Assembly (NCBI GenBank): GCA_947565635.1
Contig: CANOGU010000002.1
Span: 1-64,000 of the forward strand
Direction of reading: 5' to 3'
Length of the DNA stretch: 64,000 nt
Origin: an uncultured Lactobacillus sp.
GTDB lineage: Bacteria; Bacillota; Bacilli; Lactobacillales; Lactobacillaceae
Within the stretch, counting starts at the first letter, position 1. Each line of letters opens with the position of its first letter. The notes under the pieces were generated by a model that was not told the DNA's origin, ran no database searches, and saw only the letters and a program-made list of their open reading frames with translations. Position numbers and translations under genes: made by a program. Positions 30,142-39,684 of this stretch are shown here, piece after piece.

Positions 30142-31097
30142 TTTTTATTTTCACCCTCACTTTTTTTAGAATTATCTGAAATTAACTCAGTTAAATTCTG
30201 TTCAAATTTTTGACTTGCATCATATCCCATCTTCTTAGCTCTAAAGTTCATGGCTGCAACTTCAATAATAATTGCTAAGTTTCGACCAACTTTAACTGGG
30301 ACAGTTACTTGCGGTACATCTACTTCAAAAATTTCTTGCGTCTTTTCATTAAATCCTAAACGATCATAATTAGCTTTAGGATCCCAATTTTGTAAACGAA
30401 TAATTAATTTGATTTCAGTACTATTCTTAACCGCACCAGCTCCGAATAAGCTCATGACATCAATAATTCCAATTCCGCGAATTTCCATTAAATGCTTTAG
30501 AATTTTTGGAGCTTCTCCAACTACGGTTTTGTCATCTTTTTGATAAACATCAACTCGATCATCTGCGATTAAACGATGACCCCTCTTAATTAAATCTAGG
30601 GCAGTTTCAGACTTACCAACACCAGAATTACCAACAATTAGGACACCCATACCATAGATTTCGACTAATACACCATGCATACTCTTTCTAAGAGCTAATT
30701 GCTCATCTAAGAACTGCGTAATAACACTAGAAAGATGTGTGGTAGCCATGTTACTAGAGAAAACCGGAATATTTTCTTTATCCGCTGCTTCAAGTAATTC
30801 AGAAGGAATTGGCAATCCACGAGACACGATAAAACAAGGTGTTTCCGGAGTAGCCATTTTATTGAATACTCTCTCACGCAAATCATGATCTAAGCGAGCA
30901 CTGTAAGAAATTTCGGTTCTCCCTAAAAGCTGAATTCGATTTTTAGGATAAAAATCAAAATATCCCGTTAATTCTAATCCAGGACGTGAGATATCAGAAG
31001 TATTAATTACCTTTTCATTTAAATATTCTTTTCCCTCAACAATCTTAAGTGAAGGAACATCTTTTACTAATTCACTAACTTTAACTGCTTCAACCAT
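30138..31097 (-). CDS. hprK: HPr kinase/phosphorylase
   Basis: 319 residues. It phosphorylates HPr on Ser46 when glycolytic intermediates are high and reverses it when they are low; HPr-Ser-P is the CcpA corepressor. P-loop GNSGVGKS at 156-163, followed by the HPrK signature ([20 protein letters not shown]). The acidic/Lys tail is normal. Its ATG overlaps the end of the small membrane protein gene by 8 nt. The cre sites in the window fit this regulatory route. Confidence 0.97.
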   Translation of the reverse strand: MVEAVKVSELVKDVPSLKIVEGKEYLNEKVINTSDISRPGLELTGYFDFYPKNRIQLLGRTEISYSARLDHDLRERVFNKMATPETPCFIVSRGLPIPSELLEAADKENIPVFSSNMATTHLSSVITQFLDEQLALRKSMHGVLVEIYGMGVLIVGNSGVGKSETALDLIKRGHRLIADDRVDVYQKDDKTVVGEAPKILKHLMEIRGIGIIDVMSLFGAGAVKNSTEIKLIIRLQNWDPKANYDRLGFNEKTQEIFEVDVPQVTVPVKVGRNLAIIIEVAAMNFRAKKMGYDASQKFEQNLTELISDNSKKSEGENKK

Positions 31098-31368
31098 TTT
31101 TGTTGTCCTCTTTATCTTCTACATCTTTGACTGAAACATTTCGTGCTTTCTTTCGCTTTTGATTATTAGCAGGATGCTGAACTGGATTATGAGTATCTGA
31201 AACCTTATTATCTTTTTTACTACCTGAAAACTTAGCCATTAGCCAAATTATCAAAGCAACAATTAATGCAAGTGGTAAAAGTCCAATAAAGAACTTAAAT
31301 ACTGCAAACAAGATACTCAAAATAACCAAGGCAACCAATACTAATATTAAAATAGTTACAAATCCCAT
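31090..31368 (-). CDS. Small membrane protein, unknown function
   Basis: 92 residues. Two hydrophobic segments (about 2-25 and 28-46) and then a basic, Asn/Lys-rich tail ([20 protein letters not shown] at the end). It has no recognisable catalytic motif. It lies between prfB and hprK and overlaps hprK by 8 nt, so it is cotranscribed and probably real. A PspC-like or other small membrane family is possible but not supported by a motif. Confidence 0.7.
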   Translation of the reverse strand: MGFVTILILVLVALVILSILFAVFKFFIGLLPLALIVALIIWLMAKFSGSKKDNKVSDTHNPVQHPANNQKRKKARNVSVKDVEDKEDNKNG

Positions 31369-31386
31369 AGGCTTTTTCCTTCAACT

Positions 31387-32503
31387 TTAATTTGGATTTC
31401 TTTGACTTAATAACCATTGTAAATAGGCATAGATAAAATCATCTAATTTTCCATCCATTACACCATTTACATCACTGGTTTCAAAATTAGTTCGATGATC
31501 TTTTACCATATTATATGGATGAAAAACATAAGATCTAATTTGTGAACCAAATCCAATTTCTTTTTGATTCCCTTTAAGCTCTTCGGTTTGTTTTCTCTTC
31601 TTTTCTTCTTCAAGCTGGAACAATTTAGCACGCAACATATTCATTGCAGTTTCTCTGTTTTGAAGCTGAGAACGTTGAGCTTGAGATGAAGTAACAATAC
31701 CAGTTGGCAAGTGGGTAATTCTTACGGCACTTGAAGTCTTGTTAATGTGCTGTCCACCAGCACCACTAGAGCGATAAACATCAATTCGTAAGTCATCTGG
31801 ATTAATATCAACTTCAATACTCTGATCAATTTCAGGAATTACTTCAACTGAAGCAAAAGAAGTATGTCTTCTTTTAGCTGAATCAAAAGGTGAAATTCTT
31901 ACAAGACGATGAACCCCATTTTCCGACTTAAGTAAGCCAAAGGCGTTCTTGCCTTGAATTCGGATACTTACACTTTTAGCTCCTGCTTCTTCACCAGGTT
32001 CATAATCTTCAATTTCGAATTTTAGACCATGGTTAGAAGCATAACGTTGATACATTCTTAACAGCATATCCGCCCAATCCATGGCTTCAGTACCACCAGC
32101 ACCTGGGTGAATTTCCATCAAAGCATTATGTTGATCATACTTATCTGATAACAGTAATGATAATTCATAATCATGAAAACTTTGTGATAAAGAACCCATT
32201 TCTTCGGATAATTCTTCACTTAATTCAGGATCTGGATCTGCCTTAAGGAGTTCCAAGGCCGTTTGAGCATCATCAAATTTTTCTTCAAGATTCTTAAAAT
32301 TCTCACTTTTTTCCTTCATTTGATTAGTTTCACTAATCAAACTCTGTGCCTGATCTTGATTATCCCAAAAACCAGGCTCAGCCATTTTCTGCTCATTAAT
32401 TGCAATACTTTCACTTAATGAGTCGAAGTCAAAGAGACCTCCTGAAGTGATCTAATTTAGGACTAAGCTTATTTAATTCTGCTTGAATTTCACTAATTTC
32501 CAT
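31387..32503 (-). CDS. prfB: Peptide chain release factor 2 (programmed +1 frameshift)
   Basis: RF2 that ends translation at UGA and UAA. Translation starts at ATG 32503 (MEISEIQAEL...), reads 24 codons, reaches an in-frame UGA (32429-32431), and must slip +1 to continue as DFDSLSESIAINEQKMAEPGFWDNQ and so on to 31387, giving about 371 residues, the normal length. The uninterrupted second frame alone would start only at 32385. GGQ motif in SSGAGGQHINKTSSAVR. The frameshift makes RF2 regulate its own level. A terminator for secA lies upstream. Confidence 0.97.
32428..32443 (-). promoter_or_regulatory. RF2 programmed +1 frameshift site
   Basis: Minus strand: internal Shine-Dalgarno AGGAGG (32438-32443), TCT, slippery CTT (32432-32434), UGA (32429-32431), then C (32428). 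UGA-C is a poor stop context. This is the standard bacterial RF2 recoding signal with correct spacing. Confidence 0.95.
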
Positions 32504-32548
32504 ATTAATTCCTCGCATTACTTAAATTATTATTACTTTAATAATAGC

Positions 32549-32580
32549 AAAAAAGAGAGACATTATCTGCCTCCCTTTTT
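32549..32580 (-). terminator. Terminator after secA
   Basis: Minus strand AAAAAGGGAG and CTCTCTTTTTT pair (one G-U) around an 11-nt loop, followed by T residues. It lies between the secA stop and the prfB start. Confidence 0.75.
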
Positions 32581-32583
32581 GTT

Positions 32584-34983
32584 TTATCGACTAATGTTCT
32601 GTCTGATTTGAGCCTTCATAAATAGACGGGTGGCATCAAATTCGATATCACTGATCATTTCCTCAAACATTCTATAGCCTGCTTCTTGATATTCCACTAA
32701 TGGATTAAGTTGACCATATCCTCTCAAACTAATAGATTGTCTCAATTGATCCATTGCATCAATATGATCAGTCCAGCGTTCATCTACAACACGCAAGATA
32801 ACAACCTTTTCAAATTCTAGCATTTGTTCTGGATCAGCAAGTTGCTTTTCTTTCTCAGCATAATTATCTTCTGCTATCTTATAAAGACGCTTCTTTAATT
32901 CTTCAGCACTTAAGTGCTTCATATTAAGCTTTTTAGTAGTTTCTTCATCAGTAATAGCAGACGAAATGAAATCTCTCAACTGATCATTACGCCAATCCTT
33001 TTTATCACCCTGTGTATACATATCAACTTGATGATCAATAGTCCGTTTAATCATCGGCATTAATACAGGCTTCAATGTTTTTTCTTCAGAGATAACCTGC
33101 ATTCTTTCACCATAAATGATTTCACGCTGAGTACGCATAACATCATCGTATTGCAAAGTTTGCTTACGAGTATCGTAGTTGTTACCTTCAACACGCTTTT
33201 GAGCTGATTCAACTTGCTTAGTAATCATCCGTGATTCAATAACTTTATCGTCATCATTATTAGAGATTCGATCAAGGAAGAGCTTTACGCGATCTCCACC
33301 AAAACGCTTCATCAAATCATCTTCTAATGAAAGATAAAATCTTGTTATACCAGGATCTCCTTGACGACCAGATCTACCACGAAGCTGATTATCAATACGA
33401 CGAGATTCATGACGTTCAGTACCAATAACTGCTAAGCCACCTAATTCTTTAACACCAGGCCCTAATTTGATATCAGTACCACGACCAGCCATGTTCGTTG
33501 CAATTGTAACTGCTCCTCTTTGACCAGCATTCATGATAATTTCTGCTTCTTTAGCATGGTTCTTGGCGTTCAAAACTGCATGTGGAATACCCTTTTGATC
33601 AAGCATTTGACTTAAACGCTCTGAACTTTCAATCGCAACTGTACCAACCAAAACCGGTTGTCCCTTTGCATGACGTTCTTTGATTTCCTTTACTACAGCT
33701 TCAAACTTTGAATCAAGAGTTGGATATAAGATATCTGGCAAATCTTTACGTGCAATTGGTCGGTTAGTAGGAATAGTAATAACTTCCATGTTATAAATTT
33801 CACGGAATTCTTCTTCTTCTGTTTTAGCCGTACCAGTCATACCAGCCAATTTTTTATACATTCTAAAGAAGTTCTGATAAGTAATTGTTGCTTGAGTCTT
33901 AGATTCTTCTTGGATCTTAACTCCTTCTTTAGCTTCGATAGCTTGATGAAGTCCATCAGAGTAACGACGTCCCTCCATTACTCGTCCAGTAAAGGAATCA
34001 ACAATCATAACTTCTCCATTTTGTACCACATAATCAATATCTTTTAACATAAGGTAGTTAGCTCTCAAAGCTTGATCAATGTGGTGAACTAAAACTTGGT
34101 TATCGATATCGTATAAGTTCTTTAAACCAAAGTGTTCACAAGCTTTTTTAATTCCTTGATTAGTTAAATTAATAGTTTTTGTTGGCCAATCAATTTTGTA
34201 GTCACCATGATCTTCATCATCATCCGCATCATCGTCACTTTTATCTTCAGTTAAAGTTTTGACAAAACGATCAGCACGGATATATTCACTGTTTGCTTGT
34301 TCTGCTTGACCAGAAATAATCAAAGGCGTTCTAGCTTCATCAATTAAAATCGAGTCAACCTCATCAATAATTGCATAGTTAAGCGGACGTTGAACCATTT
34401 GATCCTTGTAAACAACCATATTATCTCTTAAATAATCAAAACCTAATTCAGAGTTGGTTGAGTAAGTAACATCACAATTATAAGCGTCTCGCTTTTCATC
34501 TGCAGACATTGAGTTAAGGTTCAAACCTACAGTTAAACCTAGCCACTTATAAAGCTGTCCCATTTCACTTTCGTCACGGCTAGACAAGTATTCGTTAACC
34601 GTTACAACATGAACACCTTTACCTGTCAAAGCATTCAAATAAACAGGTAGAGTCGCAGTTAAAGTCTTACCTTCACCAGTCATCATTTCAGCAATATTAC
34701 CATAGTGAAGTGCAATACCACCAATAATTTGAACGCGGAAAGGATATAATCCTAAAACTCTCTTAGCACCTTCACGAGCTGTCGCAAAAGCTTCTGGCAA
34801 AATATCATCTAATGTTTCACCATTATCTAAACGCTTGCGAAATTCAGGTGTCTTTGCTTGTAATTGCTCATCAGACAACTTTTCATATTCGTCTGCTAAA
34901 GATTCTACCTTAGTTGCTAATTTTTCAAATTTCTTTAATTCTCTTCTGTCATTGTCATAAATTTTTTTAAGAATATTAGCCAT
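32584..34983 (-). CDS. secA: Protein translocase ATPase SecA
   Basis: 799 residues. Motor ATPase pushing preproteins through SecYEG. Walker A MTGEGKT near 101-107, [13 protein letters not shown], and the GRGTDIKLG helicase motif. The C-terminus ends at [13 protein letters not shown] and lacks the cysteine-rich SEC-C zinc module that longer SecA proteins carry. An acidic insertion ([13 protein letters not shown], about residues 240-255) is present. ATG start. Its neighbours, hpf upstream and prfB downstream, are the usual Firmicutes order. Confidence 0.98.
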   Translation of the reverse strand: MANILKKIYDNDRRELKKFEKLATKVESLADEYEKLSDEQLQAKTPEFRKRLDNGETLDDILPEAFATAREGAKRVLGLYPFRVQIIGGIALHYGNIAEMMTGEGKTLTATLPVYLNALTGKGVHVVTVNEYLSSRDESEMGQLYKWLGLTVGLNLNSMSADEKRDAYNCDVTYSTNSELGFDYLRDNMVVYKDQMVQRPLNYAIIDEVDSILIDEARTPLIISGQAEQANSEYIRADRFVKTLTEDKSDDDADDDEDHGDYKIDWPTKTINLTNQGIKKACEHFGLKNLYDIDNQVLVHHIDQALRANYLMLKDIDYVVQNGEVMIVDSFTGRVMEGRRYSDGLHQAIEAKEGVKIQEESKTQATITYQNFFRMYKKLAGMTGTAKTEEEEFREIYNMEVITIPTNRPIARKDLPDILYPTLDSKFEAVVKEIKERHAKGQPVLVGTVAIESSERLSQMLDQKGIPHAVLNAKNHAKEAEIIMNAGQRGAVTIATNMAGRGTDIKLGPGVKELGGLAVIGTERHESRRIDNQLRGRSGRQGDPGITRFYLSLEDDLMKRFGGDRVKLFLDRISNNDDDKVIESRMITKQVESAQKRVEGNNYDTRKQTLQYDDVMRTQREIIYGERMQVISEEKTLKPVLMPMIKRTIDHQVDMYTQGDKKDWRNDQLRDFISSAITDEETTKKLNMKHLSAEELKKRLYKIAEDNYAEKEKQLADPEQMLEFEKVVILRVVDERWTDHIDAMDQLRQSISLRGYGQLNPLVEYQEAGYRMFEEMISDIEFDATRLFMKAQIRQNISR

Positions 34984-35081
34984 TTAATCGGTCCTTAAGT
35001 TTAAATTTTGTGCACAAATCTAAAATAATACTATGTAATTTTAACATTAAATTGTAAAAATGAGAAACCTACTGTTGCAAG

Positions 35082-35118
35082 AAAAAGCCTCTCAAGCTTT
35101 ATTATTGCTTGAGAGACT
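35082..35118 (-). terminator. Terminator after hpf
   Basis: Minus strand: TCTCTCAAGC pairs with GCTTGAGAGG around a 9-nt loop, followed by CTTTTTC. It separates hpf from secA. Confidence 0.85.
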
Positions 35119-35141
35119 ATTAATTTTTAAAATCACCTTAA

Positions 35142-35687
35142 TTATTCGTTAGTTTCAATTAGGCCGTAACGACCATCATTTCTGCGATAAACAATACTTG
35201 TTCCATTAGTATCTGCATCTTCAAAAACAAAGAAGTCATGACCTAATAGATCCATTTGTAAAACCGCTTCTTCAGCACTCATTGGCTTTAAGTCTAAGTG
35301 CTTGTTACGAACAATATCAAATTCTTTAGGGGTCTTCTTTTCTTCCTCTAAATCTTCATAGAAGAAATCCTTTAGTCCCTTTTCACGACTCTTTCTGTTA
35401 ATACGAGTCTTGTATTTTCTAATTTGACGCTCTAACTTTTCAGAAACAAAGTCAATACTCTTGTACATGTCATCAGTTGTATCTTCTGCACGTAAAACTA
35501 AGTATGGAAGTGGAATAGTTACTTCAACCTTAGAAGTGTGATCTGGATAAACCTTCAAATTGATGTGAGCAATTACATCAGAATTAATTTCGAAGTACTT
35601 TTCGAGCTTTGTCAATCTTTTTTGAACATAATCTCTTAAGGCATCAGTAACTTCGATATTTTCTCCACGAACATTGTATTTTAACAT
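35142..35687 (-). CDS. hpf: Ribosome hibernation promoting factor, long form (YfiA/HPF)
   Basis: 181 residues. N-terminal S30AE domain (1-100, starting MLKYNVRGENIEVTDAL) and C-terminal dimerisation domain (about 125-181, LKPMSAEEAVLQMDLLGHDFFVF), the long form that makes 100S ribosome dimers in stationary phase. Start at 35687 because GAAGGAGA lies 8 nt upstream; a longer frame starting at 35732 adds 15 non-homologous residues and covers that site. A cre-like sequence and a perfect palindrome lie upstream. Confidence 0.95.
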   Translation of the reverse strand: MLKYNVRGENIEVTDALRDYVQKRLTKLEKYFEINSDVIAHINLKVYPDHTSKVEVTIPLPYLVLRAEDTTDDMYKSIDFVSEKLERQIRKYKTRINRKSREKGLKDFFYEDLEEEKKTPKEFDIVRNKHLDLKPMSAEEAVLQMDLLGHDFFVFEDADTNGTSIVYRRNDGRYGLIETNE

Positions 35688-35703
35688 TGTAGATTCTCCT
35701 TCC

Positions 35704-35719
35704 AACGTCTTATGACGTT
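35704..35719 (-). promoter_or_regulatory. Perfect 16-bp palindrome in the hpf leader
   Basis: AACGTC-TTAT-GACGTT, a perfect hairpin directly upstream of the hpf ribosome site. It may be an RNA stem that modulates translation or a repressor site. No T run follows, so it is not a terminator. Confidence 0.35.
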
Positions 35720-35746
35720 TTTCTTTACACATTTAGTATAACAAAT

Positions 35747-35760
35747 TGTAAGCGGTTTTA
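35747..35760 (-). promoter_or_regulatory. cre-like site upstream of hpf
   Basis: Plus-strand TGTAAGCGGTTTTA differs from TGWAANCGNTNWCA at one position. It lies about 60 nt upstream of the hpf start, beside a TATACT that could be the -10. CcpA control of the long HPF gene is known in related lactic acid bacteria; here it is inferred. Confidence 0.5.
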
Positions 35761-35768
35761 CTAATGAT

Positions 35769-36440
35769 TTATCTACTTATTGTAAAACTATTTATTTCAC
35801 AATTAGAATATACTTCTAAAAGTGCATCCCGCGCATGATAAAGCGTCCTCCCAGTAGTATAAATATCATCCAATAATAAAATTTTTCCATTAATATTTTC
35901 CTTTTTAATAGCTAGAAATGTCTGTTTAGTTAATAAGCGCTCATTCCTATTCTTCTCGCCTTGTGCTTTTTCATTATCGTTTTTAATTAATAAATTAGTC
36001 AGCGGAACTAAGTTCTGATAAATAGACCTTATCGTATCAAAACCGCGTCTCTCCAAATGGCTAGGAGAACTAGGTACAGGGACATAATAATCAGCTACTG
36101 GTAAATTATCAATTAATTCAACTAAAACATGACATAAAATATAATCACCATATCTTTTATATCGCACCATAAGATCATGGAAAGCGTCATTATACTTATA
36201 TAAAGACTTATTGCCTAATAAATTGTTTCCATATATTTTTTGCCACTGAAGACAATCAGAACATAAAGCTTCTTTCTTTACTTCTTTACTACATCCCACA
36301 CATAATTTACCCGACTTTTTAGCAAAATTTTCTAAGCAAAAATTGCAAGTATATTTTTCTTTAATTTTAGTAAAAGAAAGCAACTTTTCGTAATTAATTT
36401 GTCTTCTAAAATTAGAATTACACAATAAACACTTACTCAT
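35769..36440 (-). CDS. comFC: ComF family competence protein (ComFC)
   Basis: 223 residues. N-terminal zinc-binding cysteine pairs (Cys4/7, 32/35, 47/50 and 60/63) and a C-terminal phosphoribosyltransferase-like motif LLLDDIYTTGRT around 188-199. ComFC works with ComFA in DNA uptake and integration. Its start overlaps the comFA end by 4 nt, so they form one operon. Confidence 0.94.
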   Translation of the reverse strand: MSKCLLCNSNFRRQINYEKLLSFTKIKEKYTCNFCLENFAKKSGKLCVGCSKEVKKEALCSDCLQWQKIYGNNLLGNKSLYKYNDAFHDLMVRYKRYGDYILCHVLVELIDNLPVADYYVPVPSSPSHLERRGFDTIRSIYQNLVPLTNLLIKNDNEKAQGEKNRNERLLTKQTFLAIKKENINGKILLLDDIYTTGRTLYHARDALLEVYSNCEINSFTISR

Positions 36441-37705
36441 TTATTCATCATCCTAATCTGTTTCATGGCTGCCCTTAGGCTTTTCGTATATTTGTGATAA
36501 CAAAACATTACTAATCCATTTCGATCATCGGCACTTCGTCCTACTCTTCCAGCAATTTGAACTAAACTAGGTGTATTATAAATTGGATCATCAGCTGCAA
36601 TCACAATTACTTGAACATGCTTAAAGGTTACCCCGCGCTCTAAAATAGTTGTTGTTAACAAAATATCGATTTCTCCTGTACGAAATTTAGCTACTTTCTC
36701 TTGTCTCTCTTTATCTCCTGCATAGACGCTAACAATCTTATTTTTATTAAACGATGTCCTTAAATGCTGCTGATAAATTGGTAGTTCTTTAATTCGAGGG
36801 ACAAAAATTAAAAGCGGCTTTTTCATCGTAAGAATCTTTTTGATCTGACTAATTAAGGCAGGATGAATCTTACCTTTTTTAGAAATAAATGATTTTAAAA
36901 AGTATTTTTCTTTAGGTACCGGTAACAAACCTTGGTGAAATCTCCTTTTAAGTAAGGAATAATTTATAGCTTTTCTTTTTGCTTTTTTTAATAACTCCTC
37001 ATCAGGTGTTGCTGTTAGAAAAAAGGTACAACCCGTTTCTTTGATTGCTTTTTCAGCGGCAAAATGTAGCATTTTGTTTTCATAAAATGGGAACGAATCC
37101 ACTTCATCAATCACAATCAAATCAAATGCTTGATAAAATTTTAAAAGTTGATGCGTAGTACAAATGATAAATTGTTCATCTTCGGCTTCGTGATATTCTC
37201 GTCCATGATATTTACCAATCTTTACAGCTTTAAAAGCTATTTGAAAACGTGGAAATAATTCATCCACTACGTCAATTCTAGGTGTTGCAATTGCAACTCT
37301 TGCTCCATTTTTCAAGGCAGTCTCTACAACCTTAAAAAGCATTTCAGTCTTACCAGCCCCAGTTACGGCATGAATTAAATGATCTCTTTTTTCCTTAAAT
37401 GATTGAACGAGTCCTTTTGAAATCACATCTTGTTGTTCTGTCAGCTTTCCGTTCCAACTAAGTGGATTGAGTAAAGGCGAATATGAACTACTCTCTAAAC
37501 TTCTCTCTAATTCATCCCCTTCACTTATCCTCCCTAGCCCAATACATTCTCTGCAATACTTGCGTCCATCTGGCAGGCTAAAAGACGATTCAGTATTACA
37601 TCTTTGGCAAACTCCATTTATCATTGCTGGCACTTTTGTCGTTTTAATGTTTATGTTATGGTTATTTTGATCATAGATCCATTGCCGTCCTTTTAATTTA
37701 TTCAT
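36437..37705 (-). CDS. comFA: ComFA, late competence DNA helicase/translocase
   Basis: About 422 residues. Zinc ribbon with two CxxC pairs (CQRC and CREC), P-loop AVTGAGKT, DEVD box and a C-terminal helicase domain (IAGRVGRSADD). In competent bacteria it is a membrane-associated ATPase that drives DNA uptake. Start taken at the ATG of MNKLKGRQW (37705), with AGGGTGATC just upstream; a GTG 9 nt earlier is possible. It reads divergently from the YigZ gene 43 nt away. With comFC, coiA and recA it forms a possible cryptic competence set. Confidence 0.93.
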   Translation of the reverse strand: MNKLKGRQWIYDQNNHNINIKTTKVPAMINGVCQRCNTESSFSLPDGRKYCRECIGLGRISEGDELERSLESSSYSPLLNPLSWNGKLTEQQDVISKGLVQSFKEKRDHLIHAVTGAGKTEMLFKVVETALKNGARVAIATPRIDVVDELFPRFQIAFKAVKIGKYHGREYHEAEDEQFIICTTHQLLKFYQAFDLIVIDEVDSFPFYENKMLHFAAEKAIKETGCTFFLTATPDEELLKKAKRKAINYSLLKRRFHQGLLPVPKEKYFLKSFISKKGKIHPALISQIKKILTMKKPLLIFVPRIKELPIYQQHLRTSFNKNKIVSVYAGDKERQEKVAKFRTGEIDILLTTTILERGVTFKHVQVIVIAADDPIYNTPSLVQIAGRVGRSADDRNGLVMFCYHKYTKSLRAAMKQIRMMNK

Positions 37706-37747
37706 TTCGATCACCCTAATATTAATTACGCAATTGGAGGCGATTTT

Positions 37748-38413
37748 TTGTCGTTAAAGCGAAAAAATTATTTAACCATTAGTAAATCAGGACAACATGA
37801 AATAGTTATTAAGAAAAGTAGATTTATCTGTTCCTTTACTCGAACTAAAACTGTTGAAGAAGCTCAAGCTTTTATTGCGAAGATTTCTAAAAAATATCAT
37901 GATGCAAATCACAATACATATGCTTACACAATCGGCTTAAACGATGACCAAGTTAAGGCAAGTGACAATGGTGAACCATCTGGGACGGCTGGTATTCCAG
38001 AACTAAAAGCTCTTCAACTAATGAAATTAAAAAACGTAACCGCAGTTGTTACTAGATATTTCGGCGGTACTAAATTAGGAGCTGGCGGATTAATTCGGGC
38101 TTATTCTAATTCAATTACCGAAGCCGCTCAAAACATTGGTGTTGTAAAATGCATTATGCAACAAAGAATTGAATTTTCTATTCCTTATAATCGTCTTGAT
38201 GAAGTTAATCATTATTTAGAAGAAAGTAAAATTTTAATTGCTAACCAAGCCTATACTACTGATGTAACTATTCAAATTTTTCTAGATCTTGAGCAAATAC
38301 CTCAAGTTGAAGAAGATCTAACTAATTTATTATCAGGAAAAGTAGAATTTAAAAAGCTTGATCAACGCTTTAATGAAATTCCCATTACCGATTTCAATTT
38401 TCATGAGCAATAA
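37748..38413 (+). CDS. YigZ/IMPACT family protein
   Basis: 221 residues. N-terminal UPF0029/IMPACT domain (about 1-115, with SRFICSF, NHNTYAYTIG and ASDNGEPSGTAGIPE) and a C-terminal DUF1949 domain. The function is unknown; E. coli YigZ is a suspected translation-related factor. The start is TTG, chosen because GGAGG lies 8 nt upstream and no ATG is near. It diverges from comFA over a very short shared region, a pairing also seen in other Firmicutes. Confidence 0.92.
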   Translation: MSLKRKNYLTISKSGQHEIVIKKSRFICSFTRTKTVEEAQAFIAKISKKYHDANHNTYAYTIGLNDDQVKASDNGEPSGTAGIPELKALQLMKLKNVTAVVTRYFGGTKLGAGGLIRAYSNSITEAAQNIGVVKCIMQQRIEFSIPYNRLDEVNHYLEESKILIANQAYTTDVTIQIFLDLEQIPQVEEDLTNLLSGKVEFKKLDQRFNEIPITDFNFHEQ

Positions 38414-38456
38414 AAAAGATTTACGTTAGTGCTACACACTAATGTAAATCTTTTTT
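38412..38456. terminator. Bidirectional terminator between YigZ and TagO genes
   Basis: AAAAAAGATTTACGTTAGTG pairs with CACTAATGTAAATCTTTTTT around a 5-nt loop (one mismatch). It overlaps the stop codon of tagO. Confidence 0.9.
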
Positions 38457-39581
38457 GTCTGTATTTTTTTTATTTAAACGTCTTACTTTTACCTCTGGAT
38501 CTGCACGCTCCATCTTATTAATTGTTCTCTGCAAGAAATGAAGTAAGGGCTTATATTTTTCACCCAATAAGCCAATAGTTTCGACGAATAATTCTACCGC
38601 AAATAATAAGCCTAAAATTAATAGCCAAATTCCCCATCTTGGAGAAACAAGTGACAGCAATGACACAAATGAAAAAATAAGTGATATTCCATAAATTGCT
38701 AAAACTGTTTGACGATGGCTTAGACCCATTCTCAACAATTGATGATGCAAGTGATGCTTGTCAGCCTGTGAAATATTCCTCTTATTTAATTTTCGTCTAA
38801 TCATTGCATAAACAGTATCAGTAATTGGGACACCCAAAATAAGTATTGGAACTAATAAAGATACAAAAGTTACATTTTTTAATCCTTTTAGAGACAATAC
38901 GGAAATCATGAATCCGATATAAAGCGCTCCCGTGTCTCCTAGAAAAATCTTTGCTGGATGAAAATTATAGGGTAAAAATCCTAGCAAGCAGGCCGCAAGC
39001 ATAATACAGGTAATCGGAACATAATGTTGCCAACTTTTCAGAAAGAAAAATCCTACAATTCCCATAGTTACGAGTGAAATCATAGTAACTCCGGTAGCAA
39101 GGCCATCCAAGCCATCAATTAAATTAACAGCATTGGTTAAAGCTAAAATCCAGAAAATAGTTAGTGGAAAGCTCCACCAGCCTAACTGAATATGTCCTAA
39201 GAGTGGCAAGCTTAATTCTTTTACCTTAATTCCCGCTAAAAAATATACTACTAGAGCAGCAATAAAGATTCCAAACATCTTCTGTCTTGGTTTTAATTCT
39301 AAAATATCATCAATTAATCCAGTTAGAATGATAACACTAGATGCTAATAATACGGAAAAAAGTTCATGAGTTGGAAAATCCTGTCTCAATAAGACAAATT
39401 GTCCAATATTAAAAGCAACAAAGATTGCTAGTCCACCAATAGTAGGCATTGGCTTTTTATTAATACGACGAGCATTTGGATTATCAACCGCACCTAATAC
39501 AAAAGCTAATTTTCTAATAAAAGGAGTTATAGCAGCAGTAATGATTACTAATAAAAATATTTTTACAATTGTTTGAAACAT
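38439..39581 (-). CDS. tagO: Undecaprenyl-phosphate GlcNAc-1-phosphate transferase (TagO/WecA)
   Basis: 380 residues with about eleven membrane helices, PNPT family. It moves GlcNAc-1-P to undecaprenyl phosphate, the first step of wall teichoic acid synthesis. Motifs: GLIDDILELKP, NLIDGLDGLATG, FLGDTGALYIG and HHLHHQLLRMGLSH. The C-terminus (EVKVRRLNKKN) is short and charged. It stands alone between YigZ and rny. Confidence 0.93.
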   Translation of the reverse strand: MFQTIVKIFLLVIITAAITPFIRKLAFVLGAVDNPNARRINKKPMPTIGGLAIFVAFNIGQFVLLRQDFPTHELFSVLLASSVIILTGLIDDILELKPRQKMFGIFIAALVVYFLAGIKVKELSLPLLGHIQLGWWSFPLTIFWILALTNAVNLIDGLDGLATGVTMISLVTMGIVGFFFLKSWQHYVPITCIMLAACLLGFLPYNFHPAKIFLGDTGALYIGFMISVLSLKGLKNVTFVSLLVPILILGVPITDTVYAMIRRKLNKRNISQADKHHLHHQLLRMGLSHRQTVLAIYGISLIFSFVSLLSLVSPRWGIWLLILGLLFAVELFVETIGLLGEKYKPLLHFLQRTINKMERADPEVKVRRLNKKNTDKKDLH

Positions 39582-39651
39582 AACAATCTACTTTCTAAAC
39601 TTCTTTTTTCATTATACCTACCACTAAATATAAACACAATAAACTATAAAT

Positions 39652-39684
39652 AAAAAAGACGAATCTTTAAGATTCGTCTTTTTT
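39652..39684. terminator. Bidirectional terminator at rny
   Basis: GACGAATCTT (39658-39667) pairs perfectly with AAGATTCGTC (39669-39678), with flanking A and T runs, so it acts on both strands. It touches the rny stop codon. Confidence 0.9.

Noticed and set aside
31387-32385. Short prfB starting at 32385
   Set aside because: The upstream frame with the AGGAGG-CTT-UGA-C signal gives the full RF2; the short form would lack the conserved N-terminus.
35688-35732. Longer Hpf start
   Set aside because: It covers the ribosome site and adds residues without similarity to the family.
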